DNA from: Ceratodon purpureus
Taxonomy: Eukaryota > Streptophyta > Bryopsida > Pseudoditrichales > Ditrichaceae
Length of the DNA: 64,000 nucleotides
Direction of reading: 5' to 3'
Assembly: GCA_014871385.1 (NCBI GenBank)
Contig: CM026422.1
Location: 21,256,177-21,320,176 of the forward strand
Positions 48,409 to 59,247 of the stretch are shown in pieces (within the stretch, counting starts at the first letter, position 1; the number at the start of each line of letters is the position of its first letter). The notes under the pieces are model-generated. The model had not been told where the DNA came from and searched no databases. It was given only the letters and a program-made list of their open reading frames with translations. Both the position numbers and the translations under genes were made by a program.

Positions 48409-50786
48409 AATCTCCTTGCAGGAGAGTTGTAGGCGTCTCCATCGCTCGAGGTGGTCATGGCTGCGCGTCTAAAGCCCCAAAGATCATATGCGGATCGAGG
48501 GGCAGTGGCACATGGTGCGGTTGTAGGTGCAGGCGGGGGCGAGGGCCTCTGTCGCGCCGTTGCTCGCAGGGCGCGGAGGGATCCTTGTGCCGGGGACTGG
48601 GCAGAGGTTGTGGTCGCGCCGTCCTGGGAGGTATTGTGAGTAACAAGAGGGCTACCTTGGGCGGAGCGACGGGCCTGGGGAGAGTCCCTTGGACAAGCGG
48701 TTGGGGAGGATGGTTCTGGCAGTTGAGGATTGGCATCCTCAAAGGTATCATCCTCGGATTGACTGCTCGCCGGACGTCGGTCAGGCTGCCCTGTGAGATC
48801 CAGAGGGGCCTGCGGACTGGCGGGCTGGCCGTTGGGATCAGCAGCAGGAATGCCGGGAGTCTGAGCCACAGGTTCCAGAGCTGGCCCTACAGGCCCTTTG
48901 TCTAGGCTGGGGGAATGGGGCCCGTGGCTGAGGAGAGGAATATACCCGTCGGAAGAAGGGGGGGACGGATCGCCAAGCGGAAGGGGATTACCTCCGTCAA
49001 CCTCCATAGCACGGGCTGTGGGGGAGGTGGGTACTGCTTCACTAGTAGGCTGAGTAGTCGCTGGGAGTGGGGCCGATGGTAAGAGGTGCCTATGGCGGGG
49101 GTACCGGTCCCTGGGCACGGCTTCCCACCCATTCCATTCATATTCAGGAGTCAGCCTAGATTCACCATTCGAGTAGTGATTACCCGACCGAGAGGCCGTG
49201 ACGCCGGCTTCAGAGGATCCAGCCGCGGGGCTACCTCGTGGAGAGTGAACCTGTGCGGAAGGGGTGGCGTGTGGGTCAACCACGCTGGGCCGATCATCAG
49301 CTAGGGTCGAGGATAATTCGCCTGGAGAAGTGGCTGGTGGGATAGAGGGAGGAAAGGCCAATCGGCTATCCTCTGAAGGGGTCACCGTGGCATTGGATGC
49401 ATGAGGATCAAGGCTTGCGTCCGAGGGGGGGGGGGGGGTCGGTAGCAATGCTGGAGGCCTGACATCCCATCCTGATCTTCGACGAGGACGGGGAAGAGGA
49501 ACGGGGCTGGCGGCCTGAGGGGAGTGATGGGGATCAGGGGCCACATCTGTCATAAGGACGTCGGGGGGCTCCGGGGGAGGGGTAGCGACGGAGGGGAAAT
49601 CACCTTGCCCCGCCGGAAGGGTGGCAGTGAGGGGCGCCATGGGGCGCTCATCCCATCGTGAGGGGCGACGTCGAGGTTGCACTGTGGTGAAACCATCAGC
49701 GTCTACTTCTGGCGTCGAGGGATGTCTCCGGTACGGCCTGCGTCGCCTACGCCAATGACGGTGGGGTGGGTCCCTATGGCGATGGGGAGGATCCCTCGCC
49801 TGGGGCTCGACCCTTCTGTCAGGACGAGGCGCCCGAGGAGGAAGCGACGGTCGGCGGCGGGCTTCCGGCGGGGTGGAGGGCATGTGCCCAAGCACGGTGG
49901 TCGTAGGAACAGAAGGCCGGGGGGGGCGCCGGTGAGGGGGCTTGGGAAGGAGAGGGCACCTATCGGAGGCGTGGGTATGGTTACCACAGTGCCTACAGTG
50001 AAGCTCCAGCCCTTCATATGAAACTGGGATTACTGCGCTCCCTCCTATGGCACTCTGGCCGATTACAGTGGAAATCCAACCTCGGGCTAGGTCCACCCCG
50101 ACGCAAAAACGAGCGGGTGGGACACGCTCGGACTGAATGTCTGTCGCTAGCACCTTGCCAACTTGTGACGCCACCGTCTGCGCTAGTTGAAGATATTCCA
50201 GAGGCAGGGTCGGGAAAGAAACCCAAAAGGAGGTAAGGAGACCTTGGAGGGTCCGAGGGTTAAAACCTTGGACCCAGGGTTGGTAGATCATCGTGCCGCC
50301 GTCAAACTGGTGCATAGGGTAAAGCAACATGTGCTGCGTCGTCGCGGGGCAGTCCGTGCGCACGTAGAACACTCCCGGCCCTGCAGATTGGTGACCCAAA
50401 ATAACGCCCGGGCTAACCCGGGTCCGCAGGGAGGCGATCCACACTGCCTCGGTGGTAGCGGGGAGCTGCCCTGTAGAGGTTCGAGCAATAATGACATGGT
50501 CTTTCAAAAACTGAATTTCCCTACCAAGGAGTTCAAGGTCTTCCCCCTGCACTGTAAAAGAGACCGCTCCGCGAACCAGAAGGCCAACAGAATTACGAAA
50601 CACACCTGGTGGTAGGGTCTCGCCGGCCGTCAGGTGAAGAGGGTGAAGCCGGCGCGGGCCACCGGGGTTTGCCAGGAGCACTGTGCGCAGTGCCTGCATG
50701 GTAGCGGAAGACTGGTCGCGCTGCGTCTTCCCAGATTCCTGCCCGTGCGTCAGCGCCGTGCGGTACGAGGGCTTGGCGTACTCCAT
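48399..50786 (-). CDS. LINE ORF1: nucleic-acid-binding protein with CCHC knuckle
   Basis: 795 residues. The first 260 or so form a folded region of the kind found in plant L1 ORF1 (DUF4283-like: a domain with VSFTVQGEDLELLGREIQFL and TEAVWIASL) ending in a zinc knuckle CRHCGNHTHASDRC (CX2CX4HX4C). The remainder is very rich in Pro, Ser, Arg and Asp and probably disordered. ORF1 proteins bind LINE RNA to form the retrotransposition particle. The stop codon overlaps the ORF2 start in a 10-base overlap (ATGCGACTAA), so ORF2 is presumably reached by termination-reinitiation. A run of about 12-14 G on the plus strand near 49427 encodes a Pro run and is a likely indel hotspot. Confidence 0.9.
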   Translation of the reverse strand: MEYAKPSYRTALTHGQESGKTQRDQSSATMQALRTVLLANPGGPRRLHPLHLTAGETLPPGVFRNSVGLLVRGAVSFTVQGEDLELLGREIQFLKDHVIIARTSTGQLPATTEAVWIASLRTRVSPGVILGHQSAGPGVFYVRTDCPATTQHMLLYPMHQFDGGTMIYQPWVQGFNPRTLQGLLTSFWVSFPTLPLEYLQLAQTVASQVGKVLATDIQSERVPPARFCVGVDLARGWISTVIGQSAIGGSAVIPVSYEGLELHCRHCGNHTHASDRCPLLPKPPHRRPPRPSVPTTTVLGHMPSTPPEARRRPSLPPRAPRPDRRVEPQARDPPHRHRDPPHRHWRRRRRPYRRHPSTPEVDADGFTTVQPRRRPSRWDERPMAPLTATLPAGQGDFPSVATPPPEPPDVLMTDVAPDPHHSPQAASPVPLPRPRRRSGWDVRPPALLPTPPPPSDASLDPHASNATVTPSEDSRLAFPPSIPPATSPGELSSTLADDRPSVVDPHATPSAQVHSPRGSPAAGSSEAGVTASRSGNHYSNGESRLTPEYEWNGWEAVPRDRYPRHRHLLPSAPLPATTQPTSEAVPTSPTARAMEVDGGNPLPLGDPSPPSSDGYIPLLSHGPHSPSLDKGPVGPALEPVAQTPGIPAADPNGQPASPQAPLDLTGQPDRRPASSQSEDDTFEDANPQLPEPSSPTACPRDSPQARRSAQGSPLVTHNTSQDGATTTSAQSPAQGSLRALRATARQRPSPPPAPTTAPCATAPRSAYDLWGFRRAAMTTSSDGDAYNSPARRLCD

Positions 50787-51022
50787 AATGATGACGGTAA
50801 AACCCTAATGACTGTCCCTGACTCAGGTGGATGTCGAAACGTAAAATTTCAACTATCAAAAGAATCACCAGCGGATTCTACACACGAATCTTGGGCAAGG
50901 AAGGATAACCAGCCTCAGCAAGAAGCACTATGCAAGACACACCGAGGGCTCATCGCCGCCGCCGAGCTCCTCCCGCCATCGCCACCCGACGATAATAATC
51001 GCATGGACTTCCATTCTTTTTT

Positions 51023-53538
51023 GGTTGTTGAAAGTAACAGAGTTCATGAAAATTCACTACTTCCATTGCCTGAGACGTTGGGCCGTGGCACAAAAGCAAC
51101 ATTGTCAATGGCACCCAAAATGGGACCTTACTTGACTAGATATAGAGTGCTTGCAAGTTAGCAACTTGCCCCATTCCCATGCCAATATTTAGAGGAGAAG
51201 TTCCGCGTGCAGACAACAAGTTATTTTTTCCATAGGTCAACATTAATTTGATTGGTGATTTGACTTGTAATATGACCAAAAGAGAGATCTTTGCAAATGA
51301 ATTGAAGCTATTGCTACTTTGTATAAAGGGGCTTTCAAATTAAGATAACCTTAAAAATGTGTAGTGATCCTTAGGGCCTCAGTTCACACTATGGCAAGAG
51401 CTCCTTGACCATCTTCCTCAAATCATCTTTAAGGTCCAAATGTTTGTGCTAAAAAAACATAGCAAAATATATATTGAAGCCTTTGGTGAATCATACTAGT
51501 TTTAAGTTGCAAAGGTCAAGTTCAAATTCAAAGACAATTGAGTGGAATATTAGAAAATTCAAAAACAAATTGGAATATCTAAAAAATCTAATATAAATAA
51601 ATAGCCTATGTCTAAATTGCACCAAATTTTGGATATAATTAGGATTGATAGTAAATTATCTTTAAAAAAATTAGGTGGATTGAAGCATTTGTATGTTTAG
51701 AATCAATTTAAGCTTTTATATTCTAGAATGTGTTGTCTATTAAAGAAAAAAGTGAAATTTGGCATATTTTGTACCAATGTAGAAATGTTGTCAATAGTGG
51801 TGAAAAGGTCAATAAATAGAACATGAATAAGTTCATAGATCACAAACAATTTTTTTAACAATATCATAATCTTATCTTTTATGTGTATTTCAAGAGAAGA
51901 TATCTTGACAAAGTTAGAATTACCATTTTTAATTGAGGACTTTGGAGGCAATGGATTTTCAACTTTCATCTTTAAAGTGAAGACCAAAAAGTCACATTTA
52001 ACGGTTTCTATAATTTATTGGTAGAAAGCAATGGTTTGGATAATGACCATAATTCAAACTTGCCCTACATTTCAACGTACAACTTTATTGTTTGCCTAAT
52101 TCCCCCACACACCAAATTCAATATCTTCTTTTTCATTCATTAAGGTTTTGTGACAAAATTATGAGTTATCTAATCAAAATGGGGGGTTTGACTATGAATC
52201 ACAGACACATGGAGAAATTTACTATTTTTGGACCTTTAATTACTATTCAATGCTCATACTCAGGACAATACAATTCTCATTTAATTCAACCTTTTAGAAC
52301 AATTAAATTCAATCAATGACCATTAACATACCAAGCGAATCACATACCCACTTTACATACAAATCTAACTCATCACCTATAATCTCACGTCCTACACCTC
52401 AATCATACTCAAGATCAAAAAGACATACTCCAATGCCATAAACTCTCACCCAATTCATTTAGAACTACCCACATGTTTGAACAAAAGCATCTTGGATAAC
52501 TCCCCTTAAACATGTTTGAATAAATACTTTCCCACATGTTTGAACAAAAGCATCTTGGATAACTCCCCCGAAACAAAACAAGCTGAGTTTCCAATCAACA
52601 CAGAAAATTTGCCGCTCCTTTGACAACAGAAAATTCCAATCTTTCCACTGCTTTGGAACTCAATCTCCGGACACTCAAACCAAGTCAATGGTAGCCTCTG
52701 CCGTCAAGTTGGCTTTGGCAAATTGGCAAGTATTTCATTCCTTGCAATTTTTGTATCCAAAAAATACTGAAAACAAAAAACAAAAAACAAAAAACCACAA
52801 ACCAAGTCCACGGCGGTGGGCTGCACGAGGTAATGCTGGGCCCCATTCGCATCAAGCGCGTCTTCCAACACCTCCGGAGAAAAGTCCTTCCTTTGACAAA
52901 ACCAGGGCAAGCATAATACTATTCTGCATCTCATCATGTCCCCTTCGTGCACATTTTAATCCATTTTTTCAAGTGTTTTGCTCTGCACAGACTCTGCCAG
53001 GAATCCATGATTTCCCACTTTTTGACCACCAACTTGCACATGGGACAGTGATTCTCTACTGAGGCTAGATCCAGAAAGTCATCTCCAGTGATCGATTGTC
53101 CTCCTTCCCAACTTGGATTTGGATCACTTTCTTTTCGTGGTTTTCGACTTCGGGAAGTTTGGATCGATTGGACGTGGAAGAAGATGATCGCTTGCAGGTC
53201 ACTCTGGCTCAGTCTGTTGAGTGTACTGTGGGTGCAGTGTTCGTCGTTGCAGTTTACTTGAGTCTCTGTGCAGTGGATCTCTTCAATGGTGAAGCTTAGG
53301 TTTCATGAAGTGATGAGTCTTGTAATCAGTGGTTGCTAGCGTCGACAGGCTTTCAACTTGGTAGGGTTATCTATTTTGTGAAGTGTCTGGGTTAGTGAGT
53401 TGTAGGTGTACTTATGTGAGTATTATATTGTACCGACCTAGGTGTGAGTTGGTTTGTTAGAGGTTGATCTAGCTTGAGTACAGAGGCACAGACAGGCAGC
53501 GGAGGGTTGTTGATTCGGAGGGAGAGATTGGCGTTCCG
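51023..53538. other. Intergenic; 5' flank of the 53539 gene
   Basis: No gene recognised. A 38-bp sequence starting 'cccacatgtttgaacaaaag' occurs at 52468-52505 and 52531-52568. From about 52.7 kb the sequence is GC-richer and probably includes the promoter and 5' UTR of the gene at 53539. Confidence 0.45.
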
Positions 53539-54039
53539 ATGGGGCACCAGAGGACGAGACCGATGTTGGAGCCAGTGTTGGAGAATTACATGGGTCCTCC
53601 TATCTCGTACAACAGTACCACCCCGGCCAGCAAGCCTTCGCGCCACGGTGCGAGTACCGCCAAGGTCACGCCGGCATCGGAGATTCATCAGTCCAAGAGA
53701 GTGACAGCGACGTCGTTGAATCCAGTTAACATATTTGGGAAGCTGAGGGATAAGTACATCAAAGCCATGAACGAGATCTCGATGGGCGGGGACTTGGCCT
53801 CGGTTGCGGGCTACCACGGATGCGTGGCGGGGACGGATCAGTATCCTGGCGCGGTGGACCAGCACCGCAAGTCCAGTGCTGCACGAGAGAAGGAGATTCG
53901 TGCTTTGCGGGAAGAGTTGGCTGCTCGGCGAAGATTGTCTAGCGAGCTTGTTGAGGAGGACAGCGACGATGAGGACCTGGGCGTCGCCCATCATCATCAT
54001 CATCGACATCACCATCAGCAGTACAAGTCTGTGAGATGA
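53539..54039 (+). CDS. Small protein of unknown function, His-rich tail
   Basis: A single-exon ORF of 166 residues; I do not recognise the family. A Ser/Thr/Pro-rich N-terminal third is followed by a more ordered segment (NIFGKLRDKYIKAMNEISMG, VAGYHGCVAGTDQYPGAVDQ). A charged, probably coiled-coil helix comes next (REKEIRALREELAARRRLSSEL), then an acidic patch (EEDSDDEDLG) and a histidine run ending HHQQYKSVR. The GC content and the conserved, frame-preserving duplicate at 60764 support coding. The tandem copy has one extra CAT codon in the His run. Codon bias stands out from the AT-rich flanks. Confidence 0.6.
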   Translation: MGHQRTRPMLEPVLENYMGPPISYNSTTPASKPSRHGASTAKVTPASEIHQSKRVTATSLNPVNIFGKLRDKYIKAMNEISMGGDLASVAGYHGCVAGTDQYPGAVDQHRKSSAAREKEIRALREELAARRRLSSELVEEDSDDEDLGVAHHHHHRHHHQQYKSVR

Positions 54040-56302
54040 CGATCGAATTCAGGTTCAACATGACCTTAGCCCAACCCCTTTCTAGAGATGTCAAATATTA
54101 GTTACCAGATGTGCTTAGAATTCATTCCATTACCCCGGTAATCGTATCCCTGTGGATCTAACCAACGAGTGTAAGTCCTAGCTCGGAGCCTCGACAGGCT
54201 TACAACATGGTTCCAGTAGTTTTCTCCACTTGATATTCATTGTAAACGCCGAAGTATTATTTGGGTATCGATTAGGTCTCAAGCAAAAACTCGTGGTTGC
54301 GTCGACACAGAATAGTCCAGATCTGATTTACAAATCTCAAGGCACCGGTTATGGTGGTTTGAGTGTCAGCTAGGCTTCTCGTTGATGTGATGCAGCATAG
54401 AGAGTGATATGGAAGAAAGTTGTATTTTTTTAGGTTAACTATGTACAGTACATTCTATCATGTATCAGCAGAATGGGTCAAGCTTGGATGGAACTTTGTG
54501 GTAACAATGCAGGAAAAATACAGTGAATTAGTCCATGGATGATGACATGATTGTTTGTGGTGTATGATTTTGTGACAAAGTGGCAGTGTCAATATTCACA
54601 CAATGAATGTGTGGGCATCGGATTCAGAAGAAAGGGTGCTGAAGAAACTTATTCTTCAGAATTCAGTTAACTCTTCTTAAAAAACTGCTGTTTTTCTTAT
54701 GAAGCAAATCGCTAGAGGCCATTGCATTTCTGTAGAAAAATGCCAAAAAATACTTAGTATACATTAATGTGTTCCATTTTGATAGGGTGATCCATTTTGA
54801 TAGGGTGATCCATTTTCATACATTGATACAGTGTTATATGGTGATACATTATATTGTGTTGGAGTTGAATTCCCATTTTAAAAATCTAAAAGTAGTCTTT
54901 TGTGACTTGAAATAGACTTGATGAAGTAGCATAAGAATCATAAGAAGCATTCACAAGAGGACACTTGTATTTTCAGTTAAACCCAAAATTAAGTTCAATG
55001 CAATTGGGTGATCCAACTAATTACCTTCAATTTCAACTTTTGTAAGTGCCCCCACTATGAAAACCTCGTTGTTAATACCGCTACGGTTGGCATGCACAGA
55101 ATATTAATTTGTAAGCCTGGCAACCTGTCATGGAGATGAGTCTCCCTGGTTGAAAATTATATTCCCCAATCCCACCATGGGAGGCAGAAAACTAAGAGTA
55201 GTGTTGATGTACCTAAAACCACCAACTTAAGGATTTTGAGCTTTTTTTTTTCAGGGTTATTTTTGGGGTATAATTTTCCCATGTAGGAAAGTTATTTTCT
55301 AACATAATGCAATTTTTTTCAAAATTTTCTTCCCAATATTGAAATAGATACAAATTTCTAAACACAAAAGTACTTTGTGACCGAAAACTGATTTGTAGAC
55401 TTTTCCATTGTCACACCTAGCTAGTACTAATTTTCACTCATAATCCGACCCAAAACACCATCTTCTAGAGTGTTTTGATTGGTCAGTTTGAATGGTGTGT
55501 TCTGACAATGCTAATTTAGCCTAGTTGCGGTTATGGGCAGACCTGCAAGTTGGTTATGAGGTTCTGGTGGTTTTGGGTACATTAATCCTAATTCACGAGT
55601 GGAAAAATGGTTTGGAGCGACCAACGAGTATACCATGAGCTTGGTGGACTGACATTCAATACCAGCTCATTTGTATACTTTCTAGTCGACCCAAACGGGC
55701 CAAACCATACACCCACTAGTTATTATTCATCTCTCTTAAAACCGGGTGTCCGGGTATAGCTCCAACAAGTTAAATTAGGTATGTTGAAATCTTCATAATT
55801 TGTAGATGATGTTGGATTTAGCACTACTAATTTCCATTTTCACCGATTTGCTAAAAAGTCCAGTGAAATCCATAATGAGGTTGATTGAGATTGTAGATGA
55901 CTAAAATCATTATTAAAGTAAAAGATAGGCATATAGTTACATTGAAGATTATGATTTTTTTACTTTAATTAAAAGTAAAAGACAATTGGAAAAGATTAAT
56001 GGTATAAGATTTCATTGCAGATTTCTTTTTTCATGTGTTCAATATATAAGTATGTATTTATATTCTTGTTTCGTAGAAATATATTAAAACCATATAAGAT
56101 TTACACGTATTATATATAAACACAACACTCAATTAATTATTTACATATTAAATACCAAAAGTAATTTAGTACATATATTGAGTGCAATTAATTATATCTC
56201 TTTAATGTACTTTCACTAAAAGATCAACAAGAGTGTTTTTATCCTACAAAGTTCTGAATGACATAAAAATTGTATGGCATCAAAACATTCAATCTTATTT
56301 GA
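54040..56302. other. 3' flank of the 53539 gene and AT-rich intergenic DNA
   Basis: No gene recognised. It contains a short tandem 'ttttgatagggtgatccat' near 54776-54815. The whole stretch is repeated at 61043-63332. Confidence 0.45.
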
Positions 56303-56506
56303 ATGGAATTATTAGTAAGGATATTTTTGATATATTATGTAAAATTCATTGATATGCTTACATCAATATTGTCAAATATTGATTCATGGATAACTGGATT
56401 AACAAATGAACCAGATTCTCAAGAAGCAAACTGCGAAGAACTTACAGAAATGAATCAACAACAAATAGATTGCATGGTTTGGGTAAGGACACAAAAATCT
56501 ACATGA
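56303..56506 (+). other. Possible exon of an unidentified gene
   Basis: A 67-codon ORF whose second half (TNEPDSQEANCEELTEMNQQ) is more protein-like than the AT-rich start. It is followed by a plausible donor (TTTGGGTAAGG) at about 56481. An identical ORF is at 63333-63536. No family is recognised, and it may be non-coding. Confidence 0.25.
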
Positions 56507-56872
56507 AAATCTTTATACTTTATAGATGATAACATTTTCAATTTCTTTCCAATGCTCTATTTTCATCCTTAATTTCAAAAACAATTCTAAAATTCAAGCC
56601 TCAATGATCTATTCAAAGAAACACAATAAGGTTCTAAAACAGTACATTCTTCTTTTGTAGGACCTTTCAAAAAGCTAGAGTTCCACAAAGTATCTAACAA
56701 GACAAATACGTTCATAGTTCCAAAGAGCTTTGAAATATATTGCAACAGCCATCAATTACAGATTAGCAAAACAGATTTATCTCATTTCTTCACATTACAA
56801 GGACTAACACTTTGTTTGTGCATGTTCAAATAACAGAACTTTGAGAAAGAGCCAGAGATGTCATTTCTAGAG

Positions 56873-57229
56873 ACACATGAACTCATCTATGCACCACGCA
56901 AATTGAAAGTGAAAAAACACGGTGACCTGGAGCAGCATCTTGCGGAATGCAATTGGAAGCCCATGTCCCACAATCCTGTGCAAGGTTGGGTGGATTATCT
57001 GTATGAGCCTCCAAACAGCACCGAGGAGATCCAACCCATAGCTCGTCTTCCAGCTCCACGTGAGACACAGTTCCATGACTCCTGGAAGAATGCCAACTTC
57101 CAGGCCTCATTAGACTGTGTCCAACAATTTGCAGACAGAGTGAACACTGTAATGGAGAAACAGATTTTCGTTGTAGTGGAGAAAGGCAAAACTTTTAGTC
57201 GGTATTTCAACTGGGCTTCCGACTGCTAG
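56873..57229 (+). other. Possible terminal exon of an unidentified gene
   Basis: After an acceptor-like tract (TCATTTCTAG, ending at about 56872), an open frame runs 119 codons to a stop at 57229. It has normal amino-acid composition (LEQHLAECNWKPMSHNPVQG, GWVDYLYEPPN, FADRVNTVMEKQIFVVVEKG). A Met at 56858 would extend it slightly. I do not recognise it. The exon at 56303-56506 could belong to the same gene. The duplicate copy begins at about 63903 and runs off the window. Confidence 0.4.
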
Positions 57230-57643
57230 GGGTAGTGTCACAGACTTCATATTCAGTATTTTGTTGGCATATCCTTACCTTGATTGAAATTAAGTAAATT
57301 TAAGTACGTTTTGGGACAATGGGTAACCTGTGAAGTGCAACAAAACTATGCTCTAAATGATGTGTTTCTACATGTGTTTGATGCTGAGTAAAGGACTTGA
57401 TCGATGTGAAAGTGAGTTAATCAGAAGCTAAAAAGAGGTTGGCGTTATAGCATACAAAATTTCAGAGGATGTATGTGAATGAAATACCTAGTTGGTTACC
57501 TTGATAAAAATCTGATGAAATTCTTCGAACTGACAGGTTTAACACTTTACGATAGCTAATTAGGAGAGTTTTCCACAAGTAAACTCGGCTCTGTCCGAAC
57601 ACTGCATTACAGTTCCTCACAAATTGCATGATTAGTTCCTTAC

Positions 57644-59085
57644 CTTGATACTTGGAAGTTGGCTCCGTCCACATCTCCACCCTCTCCAATCGGAGCATCC
57701 TGAGGTAGTCAGCAAAGCTTACATGAGTCCGCGCTCTAGGAAGAAATTGCTCTTTTCAGTAGAAGCATTACAACTGAGAAATTGCATTAATTTTGTAATA
57801 ATCCTGAGGTAGCTTCACAGGTGCTTACATAAGCATACGAAGTGATGTCTGCTTAGAAGTCGGAAGCTCCGGCCCCGGCTTGAAAAAGACCAACATGGAT
57901 TGGTTTCTGGTGAATAGGAAACGATCATTACAAAAAAGCATGCGAAAATCTCTCATGCGCGTTCAGAGTGACAAACGGAAGCACACAGACTGATTGACTC
58001 GCATACAGCACAACTGAGGCATTGAGTCGTAATATATCATCAAGGGCCTCTGCAGTGCTTTTTGCATCTGTTTGGGCTAGTTTCTCTCCCCAATGAGTTA
58101 GCCAGCCCGTGTAGAACTCCCTGTAAGTCACAAGCAATCCATGCTAAAGACATCTTCCCAAGTTTAAGAGTCGAGGTCCACACAGAAAAGTATGATGCCG
58201 TATGCAATTCTACTTGACCTGTTCGGTCAATCACTAAACACCAATGCATTTTTTTGGCAACAATTCAAAAGTCTTGACTTATCAAAAGAATAAAATTTGC
58301 GAAATACACTTCCATCACATTCTTAGCAAAAGCTTAACGGAGTCACTGACATCACTTACGCAGTAAGTGGTGGTGACATTCCTGAGGGGTTGTATCGCTT
58401 CTGTAGAGCAAAAGCAGCAGCTGGATCCCCGCCAGTTGGGAAGTCTATTGCTGGTGATACAACGCCATGACCAGAATAACAAACCTTATCAACTGAAGTG
58501 TAAACTATTGAGACAGCAAACTTCAGAACAACATGAGTGGTTTCTCATTGACAATTTCAGAATGAATCAGAATAGGGTTTCTGAAATGGAGCGAAAGTGG
58601 TAAGAGGTGCAATTTTAAAGCATATAAGGCTGTCTACTGCAATGTAAATAAGCTCCAAAGACACCAATTTTTGACAAAGAGCCATTCCGTAGATTCCCCG
58701 TGGCCGCACCATCAGTCGTATATCTGCATTGAAAGAGTGCTGTTGAGGTCCGTAACACATGATGCAACTTAAGCACACAGACTGCAACAAGCACACTACT
58801 TCAGAGAAAACGATATTGTTTCCTGAGCAAAGTTACAATGTAAAAGTAAACCACTCTCACATGATTACATCGTCACCAAGATGTAACCTAGCTTGAATCT
58901 GGAGGAACTGCAAGTATAATTTGTCACTCCCATATGATCCATATTCGTTTTCAGTCTGCAGTAACGAAGTTAACTTGTTTAAGTGGGAGCTTGAGAAAAC
59001 TCACGGCCTGGATCATAGAATTACCGGACCCCCTGCTGAGAACAGTTTAGGAGCTACTATTGGAAGTAGTTTCGTCCACCAATGG
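57644..59085 (-). pseudogene. GH35 beta-galactosidase pseudogene (partial)
   Basis: Minus-strand exon remnants in the correct order match the plant BGAL17-like branch of glycoside hydrolase family 35: WWTKLLPIVAPKLFSAGGPVI (59085-59020 region), TENEYGSYGSDKLYLQFL (58955-58861) with the acid/base Glu, YTTDGAATGNLRNGS (from 58723), AIDFPTGGDPAAAFALQKRY...SPPLT (about 58455-58360), EFYTGWLTHWGEKLA (from 58120) with the nucleophile Glu, GASDF-stop-ADITSYAY (around 57897-57832), and DAPIGEGGDVDGANFQ (57699-57644). Intron borders are mostly intact GT-AG. Lesions are a premature stop between F and A in the ADITSY exon, frame shifts after GGPVI and after YTTDG, and loss of HGGTNFG-like sequence. Both the N-terminal region and the C-terminal sandwich domains are missing. 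Confidence 0.85.
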
Positions 59086-59247
59086 CCAACCTACCAACCA
59101 GCATCAAACTGCTAAACTTTCAATACTGCAATGACCAATAACATAAAATAAAATGGGAAGCTCTTGGCGCTTGAGCTCAAAGACACTGAAAAACATGCTC
59201 CCGGGCTCCTTGTGATCAACCCATCCACAACGCCAGTGCGTCCTCTT

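Larger units (their letters stand above)
43968..51006 (-). mobile_element. Full-length L1-type LINE retrotransposon
   Basis: A 7.04-kb GC-rich element on the minus strand lies between direct repeats ACTTCCATTCTTTTTT (43952-43967 and 51007-51022). Its poly(A) tail shows as the T run ending at 43979. From 5' to 3' it has about 220 bases of GC-rich 5' UTR, ORF1 (48399-50786), ORF2 overlapping ORF1 by 10 bases (start 48408), and a short 3' UTR after 44096. It inserted into AT-rich DNA at a T-rich site, as expected of target-primed reverse transcription. Only one lesion is obvious, a frameshift in ORF2 near 45.28 kb, so the insertion is young. The base composition contrasts sharply with the flanks. 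Confidence 0.95.

Noticed and set aside
53392-54015. 207-codon minus-strand ORF opposite the small gene
   Set aside because: Antisense shadow; its opening Met run is the complement of the CAT repeat.
58921-59115. Plus-strand 64-codon ORF
   Set aside because: It lies opposite two recognisable GH35 exon remnants on the minus strand.
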